Program-made: the position numbers and the translations under genes | NCBI RefSeq assembly: GCF_034067285.1 | Contig: NZ_CP139286.1 | Coordinates: 2,046,001-2,110,000 of the forward strand | Reading direction: 5' to 3' | Origin: Acinetobacter pittii | GTDB taxonomy: Bacteria > Pseudomonadota > Gammaproteobacteria > Pseudomonadales > Moraxellaceae | Length of the DNA stretch: 64,000 nucleotides | The notes under the pieces: model-generated | The model's database searches: none | Seen by the model: the letters and a program-made list of their open reading frames with translations, nothing else | What the model was told of the DNA's origin: nothing | Part shown: positions 39,122 through 47,822 of the stretch, piece by piece | Numbering within the stretch: the stretch's first letter is position 1 | Layout of the letters: every line of letters starts with the position of its first letter

Positions 39122-39871
39122 TTAGTTAGTTTGAATGGTTTCAATTTTCTTATTTTTAAATAAATTTAATAAATTTTGCTCTACGGATGCTGTGCTATTT
39201 TCTTCAATAAATGTCGTCGCGTAGTGTTCTAAATGCTCCTCCATCAATTGAGTAGCTAATTTTTCATTTCCTTGCTCAATGGCATCTAAAATCGCACGAT
39301 GTTCATCTGCTGAACAATTATTATGTTTTGGAATTTCATATAACCCAATTAATAACGAAGTCCTCGCAATAAGCGTCTGCAAATAACTGGTCATGATCGT
39401 ATTCTGATTTGCCTCGACAAGTTTTAAATGAAATTGACCTGATAGCTTAATCCACTCAGCCCAATTGCCAGCTAAACGCTCATGAGACTCTTGGTCTACT
39501 AAGCCTCGAAGCTCACTAAAATCTAGGTTATGTGACTTTTGAGCTAGCTTTTTTACCGTGGCGATTTCAAGCATGCTGCGTGCTTCAAAGACCTCTTTTG
39601 TTTCATGAGCACTATGTTTTGCGATGAGTGCCCCACGATTGGGCTGAATTTCGATCACCTTATCATGTGCAAGTTTCACGAAGACACGTCTTAATACTCC
39701 TCGCGTTACACCAAATGCTTCACACAAAGGTGCTTCAACCAAACGTGCGCCAGGTGCGAGTTGTCGATTTAAAATAGCATCTACAATTGCATTATATATA
39801 TGGTCATCAATTTCATCATTGCTCATTTCTACAGCTTTTTTTGGTGCATTCGATGACATTGATTTCTCCAT
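39122..39871 (-). CDS. GntR-family (FCD domain) transcriptional regulator
   Basis: 249-aa regulator with an N-terminal winged HTH (IYNAIVDAILNRQLAPGARLVEAPLCEAFGVTRGVLRRVF, about 26-65) and a helical FCD ligand domain (EARSMLEIATVKKLA; EHRAILDAIEQGN with metal-type His). AGGAG lies about 12 nt before this ATG and another GGAG 6 nt before Met5, so either start is possible. It is divergent from the NCS1 permease and racemase, its probable targets, with two TTGT-N2-ACAA palindromes between. Confidence 0.9.
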   Translation of the reverse strand: MEKSMSSNAPKKAVEMSNDEIDDHIYNAIVDAILNRQLAPGARLVEAPLCEAFGVTRGVLRRVFVKLAHDKVIEIQPNRGALIAKHSAHETKEVFEARSMLEIATVKKLAQKSHNLDFSELRGLVDQESHERLAGNWAEWIKLSGQFHLKLVEANQNTIMTSYLQTLIARTSLLIGLYEIPKHNNCSADEHRAILDAIEQGNEKLATQLMEEHLEHYATTFIEENSTASVEQNLLNLFKNKKIETIQTN

Positions 39872-40267
39872 TTTTATTAATGTCTCCTCTTTTTAGAACT
39901 TTATCTATTTTGAATAGTGTAAGTTTAACTTAAGCAGTTGGAAATATTTCTCTCATTCCCCCAACGCTTATGTTGAGCTAAACAATTTAATATTTGTTAT
40001 TAAACTATCAACTTATATCACTAAATTTATTTACTTTTTATTAAAAAATCAGTCCTTCTCATTTTAGAAATCTCTCTCTTCATATCCAAAATTCATACCA
40101 TTTTTAATGACTCATAAACGCTACTTCTTAAATTTGGCATAACTTTTGCTCAATTGGAATTGTGCACAATTTAAATACCACATTGTACACAATTTTAATT
40201 TCATTCTTTTAGACAGAACAACAATGCTGCTGAAAGTGCCTCCATCTTAAAGAAGTGAGTGTTCAAG
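39872..40267. other. Control region between GntR gene and NCS1 permease
   Basis: 396 bp without a gene, AT-rich. It contains the two GntR-type palindromes (40158-40171 and 40182-40193) and then about 75 nt of leader before the permease start. Confidence 0.7.
40158..40193. promoter_or_regulatory. Tandem GntR-type operators
   Basis: AATTGTGCACAATT (40158-40171) is a perfect palindrome, and ATTGTACACAAT (40182-40193) is nearly one. Both fit TTGTnnACAA, a core common for FCD-type GntR regulators. Centres are 23 bp apart, about two helical turns. Confidence 0.7.
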
Positions 40268-41737
40268 ATGAATAATACGGAAGCAATAATTAAACCTTCT
40301 TATGATGCAAAACTGACAAATCAAGACCTAGCTCCTTTAAAAAAGCAAACGTGGGGCGCTTATAATATTTTTGCCTTTTGGATGTCCGATGTTCATAGTG
40401 TCGGCGGTTATGTCATGGCTGGGAGCCTTTTTGCACTAGGGCTCAATAGCTGGCAGGTACTTTTATCTTTACTGATCGGTATTGCTATAGTTCAGTTTTT
40501 TACAAACCTCATTGCCAAGTCTAGCCAACAAACTGGCACGCCCTATCCTGTTATTTGCCGCGCAACCTTCGGGGTGCTTGGTGCCAATATTCCTGCCGTT
40601 ATTCGTGGGCTTATTGCTGTCGCATGGTATGGCATTCAAACCTATTTGGCATCCAGTGCCTTTTTATTGGTTATTTTAAAGTTCTTTCCAGAATGGTCAG
40701 TCTATGCCGATGTTTCAAATTACGGGTTTCTTGGGCTTTCCTATTTAGGATGGGTTGGCTTCATGCTGCTTTGGCTACTACAAGCGATTGTTTTCTGGTC
40801 GGGCATGGACAGCATTCGTAAGTTCATTGACTGGGCGGGTCCGGCTGTCTACATCGTAATGTTTGCCATGGCAATATGGCTGATCTGGAAAGCTGGCTGG
40901 CAGAATATTGATTTAAACTTGAGTGGGGTTCAATACGACGGTTTTGCAGTTGTACCAGTCATGATTGGTGCTATTGCGCTTGTTGTTTCATATTTTTCAG
41001 GGCCTATGCTGAACTTTGGCGACTTCTCTCGTTATGGCAAAAGCTTTAAGGCCATTAAAATGGGCAACTTTCTTGGACTACCGATTAACTTCTTAGGTTT
41101 TTCTTTACTTACTGTGGTTTGTATTGCAGCAACTTTGCCAGTGTACGGCAAGCTCATTACAGACCCTGTCGAGATGGTCGGTAAACTTGATAATACTTTT
41201 GTGGTGATTTTAGGCAGCTTGACCTTAATGATTGCCACCATCGGAATTAATATTGTCGCTAACTTTGTTTCACCGGCCTTTGATTTTTCTAATGTTTCAC
41301 CGAGTAAAATTAGCTGGCGCATGGGTGGAATGATTGCAGCAGTGGGTTCAATTTTTATTACGCCATGGAATTTATTTAATAACCCTCAAGTAATCCATTA
41401 CACCATTGATATTTTAGGTGCATTTATTGGTCCACTTTTTGGTGTCTTGCTCGCCGATTTTTACCTCGTTAAAAAACAAAAAATCGTGGTAGATGATTTA
41501 TATACTTTAGATACTCAAGGCTCGTATTGGTACAAAAATGGTTATAACCACTCTGCCTTTTATGCCTTAATTCCAGCTTCATTAATTCCTATTCTCTGCG
41601 TACTTTTACCACAACTCTCTGGGCTGGCTAATTTCACATGGTTTATTGGGATGGGATTTGGTTTTGTCATTTATCGGTTTCTGAACCAACCGCTTGGCCA
41701 TACTAAATCGGCAATGACTAAGGCAAAAGCACAATGA
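40268..41737 (+). CDS. NCS1-family nucleobase/hydantoin/allantoin permease
   Basis: 489-aa inner-membrane protein with about 12 segments, NCS1 family (Mhp1, PucI, CodB relatives). Family features: the N-terminal NQDLAPLKKQTWGAYNIFAFWMSD block, TGTPYPVICRATFGVLGANIPAVIRG (about 88-113), and the GPMLNFGDFSRYG motif. Start uncertain between ATG 40268 and GTG 40259. Its stop overlaps the racemase start by 4 bp. Being coupled with a hydantoin/allantoin-type racemase suggests a hydantoin or allantoin import function. Confidence 0.9.
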   Translation: MNNTEAIIKPSYDAKLTNQDLAPLKKQTWGAYNIFAFWMSDVHSVGGYVMAGSLFALGLNSWQVLLSLLIGIAIVQFFTNLIAKSSQQTGTPYPVICRATFGVLGANIPAVIRGLIAVAWYGIQTYLASSAFLLVILKFFPEWSVYADVSNYGFLGLSYLGWVGFMLLWLLQAIVFWSGMDSIRKFIDWAGPAVYIVMFAMAIWLIWKAGWQNIDLNLSGVQYDGFAVVPVMIGAIALVVSYFSGPMLNFGDFSRYGKSFKAIKMGNFLGLPINFLGFSLLTVVCIAATLPVYGKLITDPVEMVGKLDNTFVVILGSLTLMIATIGINIVANFVSPAFDFSNVSPSKISWRMGGMIAAVGSIFITPWNLFNNPQVIHYTIDILGAFIGPLFGVLLADFYLVKKQKIVVDDLYTLDTQGSYWYKNGYNHSAFYALIPASLIPILCVLLPQLSGLANFTWFIGMGFGFVIYRFLNQPLGHTKSAMTKAKAQ

Positions 41738-42465
41738 AAATTAAAATTATTAACCCCAACACCACACAAAGCATGACTAACAAAATTGCTGCATCAGCCA
41801 AGATAGTCGCAGGTTCTGATACTAAAATTATTGCAGTGAGTCCTCAAATGGGCCCTGCAACGATTGAAAGTTATTATGATGAAGCATTAAGCGCAGTAGG
41901 TGTTTTAGAAGAAATTCGCCAAGGTGAACTTCTAGGCGTAGATGCTTATGTTATTGCTTGTTTTGGTGACCCCGCGCTTTATGCTGCCCGTGAAATCACT
42001 TCGGCACCTGTGATCGGGATTGCCGAAGCAGCTATGCGAACTGCAAGTTATGTAAGTACTGGTTTTAGTGTGGTCACAACCTTACAACGCACAGTGAATA
42101 TGAGTTGGCATCTGGCTCATCGCTATGGGGCTACACCATTTTGTAAAAATGTTCGAGCTTGTGACATTGCAGTTGAAGAGTTGGAGCTTCCTGACTCAGA
42201 CGCTTATAGGACCATACGAGATGAGTGCAAAAAAGCACTCGCAGAAGATAAAAGCGATGCGATTGTTTTAGGCTGTGCAGGCATGAGTGATTTATGTTTA
42301 AAGCTACAAAACGAGTTGGGAGTGATTGTTATTGACGGCGTTGCAGCAGCAGTTAAACAAGCTGAAATGTTAGTTCAATTAAATTTAAAAACCAGCAAAA
42401 TTGGTGATTGGGCCTTGCCTCCTGTAAAGAACTACACAGGCATATTGTCTAGTTTTGGAGCATAA
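41734..42465 (+). CDS. Asp/Glu/hydantoin racemase family protein
   Basis: 243-aa two-cysteine racemase. Both catalytic cysteines are visible: VIACFGDPAL (about 74-83) and LGCAGMSDL (about 181-189); the N-terminus IKIINPNTTQSMT is that of hydantoin/allantoin racemases. It interconverts enantiomers of a 5-substituted hydantoin or allantoin. ATGA overlap with the permease shows a two-gene operon. No hydantoinase, allantoinase or carbamoylase is in the window, so the exact substrate stays open. Confidence 0.9.
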   Translation: MKIKIINPNTTQSMTNKIAASAKIVAGSDTKIIAVSPQMGPATIESYYDEALSAVGVLEEIRQGELLGVDAYVIACFGDPALYAAREITSAPVIGIAEAAMRTASYVSTGFSVVTTLQRTVNMSWHLAHRYGATPFCKNVRACDIAVEELELPDSDAYRTIRDECKKALAEDKSDAIVLGCAGMSDLCLKLQNELGVIVIDGVAAAVKQAEMLVQLNLKTSKIGDWALPPVKNYTGILSSFGA

Positions 42466-42479
42466 TAGAGATAACTTAC

Positions 42480-42521
42480 TGTTTCAATTCCAACTCAAAA
42501 TGCGGCGTTGGAATTGAAACA
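42480..42521. terminator. 15-bp perfect inverted repeat between convergent operons
   Basis: TGTTTCAATTCCAAC / GTTGGAATTGAAACA with a 12-nt loop, between the racemase and tauD stops. No T run on either side. Most likely a bidirectional terminator or mRNA 3'-end stabiliser. Confidence 0.65.
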
Positions 42522-42536
42522 TAGAGTATAAAAGAA

Positions 42537-43418
42537 TTAAGCCTCTGCTAACTCTGGTTGTTTTTCTTCTTTATAAAATGGTACATCGCCATTAATAGTT
42601 GCACGGTGCATGATGCGATGGGCATCGCCATAATCAAATAATGCTTTATGTTGTGTGCAACGGTTATCCCAAATCGCGACATCACCATCTTGCCATTTCC
42701 AACGCAAATGAAACTGCTCTTGAGTCGCATGTTCAAACAAGAAATTAAGCAACTGCTCACTTTCTTGTTCAGGTAACTCATTAATTCGAGTGGTAAAGCC
42801 CTCACTTACAAACAACAAAGGCTCACCTGTAACCGGATGAGTACGCACTACTGGGTGAACCACTGGTGGGTTACGCTTAAATGTTTGCAAAAGCTTTTCA
42901 CGTTCTTCTTCGTTATGAGCAAAACGCTCAATCGGAAAAGACTTACGAATATCGTGTGTTGCAGTTAAGCCACGTAATTTTTGCTGTAACTCAAGCGAGA
43001 GCCCTTTAAAAGCTGCTGTATTACTCGACCACAACGTGTCACCGCCTACAGGTGGAATTTTAATAGCTTGCAACACACAACCTAAAGGTGGATTTTTACT
43101 AAAAGTCACATCTGTGTGCCAAAGTTCATTGTCACGCAAATCTTGTTTCCAGCTATCGAGCACCATCACTTCAGGTACATCTTCAATTGAAGGATAAATC
43201 GGGTGCACATGTAAGCTGCCAAAACTACGTGCCAAGTCTGCCTGTGCTTGCGGTACTAATTGTTGCTTTCGAAAAAAAATGACTTGATGATCAAGCAAAG
43301 CCTGCTGGATTTGTTGCCTTGTTTGTTCATTTAACGCATTCAAATCAATATCGTGAATAATTGCGCCAATGGTAGGCTTGATCACTTCAATATTTAAGTT
43401 TGCTACTACTGTATTCAT
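42537..43418 (-). CDS. tauD: Taurine dioxygenase TauD
   Basis: 293-aa Fe(II)/2-oxoglutarate dioxygenase releasing sulfite from taurine. Iron ligands: His and Asp in LWHTDVTF (about 106-113) and the distal His in AHRIMHRATINGD, where the following Arg binds 2-oxoglutarate. IWDNRCTQHKALFDYG is the family motif. Start at the ATG 43418 with AAAGAAG immediately upstream, 8 nt after the tauC stop. Last gene of tauABCD; substrate could extend to other sulfonates. Confidence 0.93.
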   Translation of the reverse strand: MNTVVANLNIEVIKPTIGAIIHDIDLNALNEQTRQQIQQALLDHQVIFFRKQQLVPQAQADLARSFGSLHVHPIYPSIEDVPEVMVLDSWKQDLRDNELWHTDVTFSKNPPLGCVLQAIKIPPVGGDTLWSSNTAAFKGLSLELQQKLRGLTATHDIRKSFPIERFAHNEEEREKLLQTFKRNPPVVHPVVRTHPVTGEPLLFVSEGFTTRINELPEQESEQLLNFLFEHATQEQFHLRWKWQDGDVAIWDNRCTQHKALFDYGDAHRIMHRATINGDVPFYKEEKQPELAEA

Positions 43419-43426
43419 CTTCTTTA

Positions 43427-44296
43427 CTACAACTGCTGACCATACCAAGGAGAAAACTGTTTTTGTAACCAACGTAACAACAGCTCAAAACTAACTGCGA
43501 CAATCGCAATCACAATAATGCCCAGAATTACCGTATCGGTAATTAAGAATTGCGCTGCGGATTGCACCATAAAACCAATACCGCGATCCGCTGCAACTAA
43601 CTCTGCTGCAACTAATGTTGACCAGCCCACCCCTAAACCAATACGAATACCGGTAATAATATGAGGTAATGCCGTCGGTAAAATGACATGCCAAAAGACT
43701 TGTGACTGACTTGCTCCTAGCGACAGTGCCGCACGTTCACGATTAAGCTGATGGCTTAACACACCATGCGCACTACTAATAATGACAGGCGCCAAAATCG
43801 AGAAGAAAATCAAAAGTACTTTTGTGGTTTCGCCAATACCGAACCAAATTACGAGTAAGGGTAAATAAGCTAACGGTGGAATTGGACGTAATAATTCAAC
43901 CAAAGGATCTAGAACAGCGCGAACCCATTTGTTCAGACCCATCCATAAGCCCAGTGGTACACCAATCACCACGGCAGCAATCAAGGCTAAAAAAACACGC
44001 GAGATACTAGCGGCCAAGTGTTGCCACAAAGTAGCCTTCATAAAGCCTTCTTGGCTGACCGATATAAATTTTTGCCAGACTGCCTGTGGACTCGGTAAAA
44101 ATAGCTCAGGTACGATATGCAAAGCAGTAATGAGAAACCAAAGCGCAACTACACTTCCCACACTAATTATGCTGACCGCCAAAGTTCGATGCTTTTCAAA
44201 AAATGAAGATAGAAATGAAGCTTTTTCTGTTTGCGCATCTGGCTTAAGTTTTAGCTCTGCTTTGTCATATTCGTAGACGTTATCTTTAGTGTTCAT
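43427..44296 (-). CDS. tauC: Taurine/sulfonate ABC transporter permease TauC
   Basis: 289-aa permease with six hydrophobic segments and the EAA-type loop (ERAALSLGASQSQVFWHVILP). The LRPIPPLAYLPLLVIWFGIG block is the TauC/SsuC signature. The start overlaps the tauB stop by 4 bp (ATGA). Adjacent to TauD, so taurine is the likely substrate. Confidence 0.93.
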   Translation of the reverse strand: MNTKDNVYEYDKAELKLKPDAQTEKASFLSSFFEKHRTLAVSIISVGSVVALWFLITALHIVPELFLPSPQAVWQKFISVSQEGFMKATLWQHLAASISRVFLALIAAVVIGVPLGLWMGLNKWVRAVLDPLVELLRPIPPLAYLPLLVIWFGIGETTKVLLIFFSILAPVIISSAHGVLSHQLNRERAALSLGASQSQVFWHVILPTALPHIITGIRIGLGVGWSTLVAAELVAADRGIGFMVQSAAQFLITDTVILGIIVIAIVAVSFELLLRWLQKQFSPWYGQQL

Positions 44297-45087
44297 GTAG
44301 GTAACGCCTCCTTACCGCTTTGTTTTTGTGCCCTTAAACTTTCAAATAACTGTTCTCTGAGCTGAATAAATTGAGGGTCTGATTTAATTGAGCGAATAGA
44401 TTCGCCCTGACGATATCGTTGAGCAAAATCGAGGTGTAGAGTTTCTACAATTTTGCCCGGATGGGCTGTCATAAGAATCAACTGATTGCTGAGCAATAAT
44501 GCTTCTTCAATGTCATGTGTAATTAAAAAGAAGCTTTTATTTTGTTGAATCCATAAATCGAGCACTAGCTGCTGCATGTTTTCACGCGTAAAAGCATCTA
44601 AGGCGGCAAAAGGTTCATCTAATAAAATAAACGGCGCGTGACTGATCAAAGCTCGGGCAATACCAACACGTTGTTTCATACCACCGGAAAGTTCCCAGAT
44701 ATTGGCTTTTTCAACATGACTTAAACCCACAATTTTCAAAATTGCGTTTACTTGTGCCTCGATATCTACGCGCTTTAAACCTTTTAACTGCAAAGCGAAA
44801 CCAACATTATCTGCAACATTTAGCCAAGGAAGTAAGGCGTGATCTTGAAATACAACAGCACGAGTTACATCTGGTCCAATTACGACTTCATGATTTACAA
44901 GCACATCACCAGAACTCGGCTTTTGAAACCCTGCCAAGATATTAAGCAAAGTTGTTTTGCCACAACCCGACTCACCTAAAATCACGGTTAAAGAACCTTC
45001 TTCAATGGTTAGGTTAATGTCTTGTAAAACTGGCTTTTGCTGTTTAGGAAAAGTCAGATGAATATGTTTGGCTTCTAATACACTCAT
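44293..45087 (-). CDS. tauB: Taurine/sulfonate ABC transporter ATPase TauB
   Basis: 264-aa ABC ATPase. Walker A GESGCGKTTLLN (about 38-49), signature LSGGMKQRVGIARAL, Walker B FILLDEPFAALD, and switch His in LITHDIEEALLL are complete. Nine bases separate it from tauA; it overlaps tauC. Confidence 0.94.
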   Translation of the reverse strand: MSVLEAKHIHLTFPKQQKPVLQDINLTIEEGSLTVILGESGCGKTTLLNILAGFQKPSSGDVLVNHEVVIGPDVTRAVVFQDHALLPWLNVADNVGFALQLKGLKRVDIEAQVNAILKIVGLSHVEKANIWELSGGMKQRVGIARALISHAPFILLDEPFAALDAFTRENMQQLVLDLWIQQNKSFFLITHDIEEALLLSNQLILMTAHPGKIVETLHLDFAQRYRQGESIRSIKSDPQFIQLREQLFESLRAQKQSGKEALPT

Positions 45088-45096
45088 GACAACTCC

Positions 45097-46119
45097 TTAA
45101 GGCTGCAAAAATGAAGAGTTCACATTGCCTTTATAATCGGCTTTCAGTTGATCGACCTTACCCTGACCTTTTAAGAATTTCGCTGTATCAAAAATATTTT
45201 GTGCAAATTCACCATCTAACGTTTGTTTTTGCTGAGCGTGGTCAAGGTAAATATTTCCACTTAATAAAAGCGGGATATCTTTTGGATCGGAACCTGTGAG
45301 CTGCGCAATTTTTTGCACGTTATCGGTATCTTTAACGTAAGCGGCTGGGTCTTGATTATATTTTTCAAGCTGCTCAAGCGTAGTTTGGACAAAAGCTTTT
45401 AAGAAGTCAGGATTTTTCTCTGCAAAGTCTTTACGTACTACCCATAAATCATAAGTTGGAGCGCCCCATTCACCGACTTGTTTTGAGTCAGTTAAGACTG
45501 TGCCAGATGCTTTAGCTTTGCTTAAAGCAGGTTCCCACACATAGGCAGCATCAATGTCACCACGTTCCCAAGCAGCTGAAATTTCAGGTGGACGCAAGTT
45601 AATAATTTTTACTTTATCTTCTGGAATATTCCAATGTTTCAGTGCAGACAAAAGGCTGTAATGTGTGGTTGAAACAAACGGTACAGCAATGGTTTTGCCA
45701 ATTAAATCTTGAGGGCTTTTAATGCCTGATTTATTACTTACTACGAGTGCTTCAGATGCACCAAGTTTTGAAGTAATTAAGAATACTTCAATCGGTAAAT
45801 CACGGCTGGCCGCAGCAGCAAGTGGGCTTGAGCCAATATTGCCAAGTACGACATCGCCCGAGGCAAGTGCATTAACTACGTCTGAACCCGCATCAAATTT
45901 TTTCCACTGGATAGTCCGCTGGCTATGTTTTTCATAATCCCCATTCGCCTGCGCCACTTTGCTTGGGTCAACCCCAGTTTGATAAGCAATCACAACAGGT
46001 TTGTTGTCACGAACTGAAGCACTTGTATTATTGTCTTTTTTATTTTGCCATACGATAAATGCAACAATTGCGACTACTACAATTGCCGTGATAATCAACG
46101 GTTTGGTCTTCGTGCTCAT
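45097..46119 (-). CDS. tauA: Taurine ABC transporter substrate-binding protein TauA
   Basis: 340-aa binding protein of the nitrate/sulfonate/taurine family. An N-terminal hydrophobic segment (LIITAIVVVAIVAFIVW) without a clear cleavage site or lipobox suggests it stays anchored in the inner membrane, unlike E. coli TauA. Ligand-binding domain about 40-340 (VVIAYQTGVDPSKVA, GNIGSSPLAAAASRDLPIEVF, AYVWEPALSKAKASG). First gene of tauABCD. The ATG at 46119 was chosen over an in-frame TTG six codons earlier. Confidence 0.92.
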   Translation of the reverse strand: MSTKTKPLIITAIVVVAIVAFIVWQNKKDNNTSASVRDNKPVVIAYQTGVDPSKVAQANGDYEKHSQRTIQWKKFDAGSDVVNALASGDVVLGNIGSSPLAAAASRDLPIEVFLITSKLGASEALVVSNKSGIKSPQDLIGKTIAVPFVSTTHYSLLSALKHWNIPEDKVKIINLRPPEISAAWERGDIDAAYVWEPALSKAKASGTVLTDSKQVGEWGAPTYDLWVVRKDFAEKNPDFLKAFVQTTLEQLEKYNQDPAAYVKDTDNVQKIAQLTGSDPKDIPLLLSGNIYLDHAQQKQTLDGEFAQNIFDTAKFLKGQGKVDQLKADYKGNVNSSFLQP

Positions 46120-46137
46120 AATTTCATGATCTTTCAA

Positions 46138-46577
46138 TAATATAAGCTCATGGTATTCAGCCGACTTTATAATGAAAAATAAAAAAATATGAGTTGCTTA
46201 TCTAATTTTTATAAATAACTTTTACTTATAAGTTTTTATCTTTTGGTAAAAAGCAAATTTTAAGCAATCATATAGATTAGCGGTAAAATTAAAATACTTA
46301 TATATCAATAATTAAAAACGATATTCACAAAAGATAAGATGAGAAAAGGCTGACACACATCCTGTAAGTATTTTATCCTATTCATTTCATCATTTTTATT
46401 TTTGCTTATCGCATCCAGAGTTTTGCATCTAATTAATTTTCATTCTTTTATATAAAGTACAGATTTTATTATCTTTTTATCTTGAATCTTCTGCAAATAT
46501 TAAGATTTGGACAAATCTTTTTCTGGTTTATACATGAGGCAAATTTAATTTTTATTTTTAAGAGGAGAAATCATCCC
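46138..46577. other. Divergent control region between tauA and porin genes
   Basis: About 440 bp, very AT-rich, without a supported gene. It must hold both promoters. A CTTATAAG palindrome at 46225-46232 and several TTATAA-like elements are the only structure I see; they recall CysB-type sites but are not convincing. Confidence 0.5.
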
Positions 46578-47762
46578 TTGTTTAAACGTCCTACAACTTT
46601 CAAAAAAATATTCATCGCGACGACTTTGATTACATTCAGCCTCTCAAGTCATGCAGCCCTTACCTTTGGCAATGCTGAAGAAGGTCAACTTAAAGTAAGT
46701 GGTACTGTTCGGGCTAAATATATTTATGATTTTGACTCTGAACCCTCTACCAGTAAATTTTCCTTTAATGACGCAGTATTATGGCTGGACTACAACTCAC
46801 CGAAATGGATTGGCCATCTAGATTATCGGGTTTATGAGTATTATGGACGTTTAGGCGATGCCAACTGGCTCACCGATGCGTGGTTGGGTTATAAAATTAA
46901 TGACAACAGTAAAATTATTGCTGGCTTAAACCCCGTTCCTTTTGGCTTGGGTCGATTTTGGGGAAATACTTATTATTTAGGCATTGCCAATAGTGCGGGT
47001 TGGGAAGATGTACACAACCTTGGCTTAAAATATGATTTCAATGATGGAACCAATGAAGCACAACTTGCCTTTTACCCTACCGATGGTGGCACCTATAGAG
47101 GTAAAAGCAAAGACTCGAGTCGATTTAGTATCAACCCTGTCAATGCGGATGACTCTGTACCGCAAGGCACCAATACTAAAGAAAAGAACTCGATTGTTGT
47201 TCGCGGCGCTCATACCTTTAAAAATGTCTTAGGCCAAGAAAATTTCTCTACCCAACTGGGTGCTTCTCTTTGGTATTCCACCATTGAAAACAAACGTTCA
47301 GGACAAGATGGCGATCGTCAAGTCTATTCAGTTTTTAGCAATACCAATTACAACCAATGGAATTTACAGCTTTTAGCTGGTTATCAAGATATCGATAATG
47401 CCGACACTCAATATAAAGACCACCTGACTTTAGGCGGTTTCGATTATTCATTTAACTCGGCAACCAAAGGTCAGATTTATTCAGCCGAACTCAGCTATTT
47501 ATTTCCTCAGCAATTTGGCCCCATTACCTCTGTTCGTCCTTACCTAAACTATAGTTCTTATCGAAAAGAACAAGATGGCTTTAAAGATTCAACCCGTTTT
47601 ATTCCCGGCATTGCCTTTAACTATCAAAAATTGACAGTACAAGCCGAATTACTGATGGGTAAACACGATCCATATCTAGGAGACAGTGAAGGCCTTGCAG
47701 CTGGTGGAACCAATGATAAATGGAATAAAAAAGCATTTGTGATTTTTGCTTACTACTTCTAA
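46578..47762 (+). CDS. Outer-membrane porin, sulfur-locus associated
   Basis: 394-aa outer-membrane beta-barrel protein. Start is the TTG at 46578: AGAGGAG lies 10 nt upstream and a good signal peptide results (MFKRPTTFKKIFIATTLITF, cleavage after SHA near residue 26). The mature sequence alternates aromatic beta strands and ends in the barrel-assembly signature phenylalanine (IFAYYF). I cannot name the family with certainty. Being divergent from tauABCD and convergent with the MFS gene, it may admit sulfonates or sulfones. Confidence 0.82.
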   Translation: MFKRPTTFKKIFIATTLITFSLSSHAALTFGNAEEGQLKVSGTVRAKYIYDFDSEPSTSKFSFNDAVLWLDYNSPKWIGHLDYRVYEYYGRLGDANWLTDAWLGYKINDNSKIIAGLNPVPFGLGRFWGNTYYLGIANSAGWEDVHNLGLKYDFNDGTNEAQLAFYPTDGGTYRGKSKDSSRFSINPVNADDSVPQGTNTKEKNSIVVRGAHTFKNVLGQENFSTQLGASLWYSTIENKRSGQDGDRQVYSVFSNTNYNQWNLQLLAGYQDIDNADTQYKDHLTLGGFDYSFNSATKGQIYSAELSYLFPQQFGPITSVRPYLNYSSYRKEQDGFKDSTRFIPGIAFNYQKLTVQAELLMGKHDPYLGDSEGLAAGGTNDKWNKKAFVIFAYYF

Positions 47763-47768
47763 CTCCAA

Positions 47769-47800
47769 AAATAAAGGCCAACATGTGTTGGCCTTTATTT
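47769..47800. terminator. Bidirectional terminator (porin / MFS gene)
   Basis: 14-bp stem AAATAAAGGCCAAC / GTTGGCCTTTATTT, 4-nt loop. Confidence 0.88.
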
Positions 47801-47822
47801 CATTTAGATAATTATTTTTACT

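Noticed and set aside
46138..46577. Definite CysB binding site
   Set aside because: TTATAA-type words are abundant by composition, so no confident site can be named.
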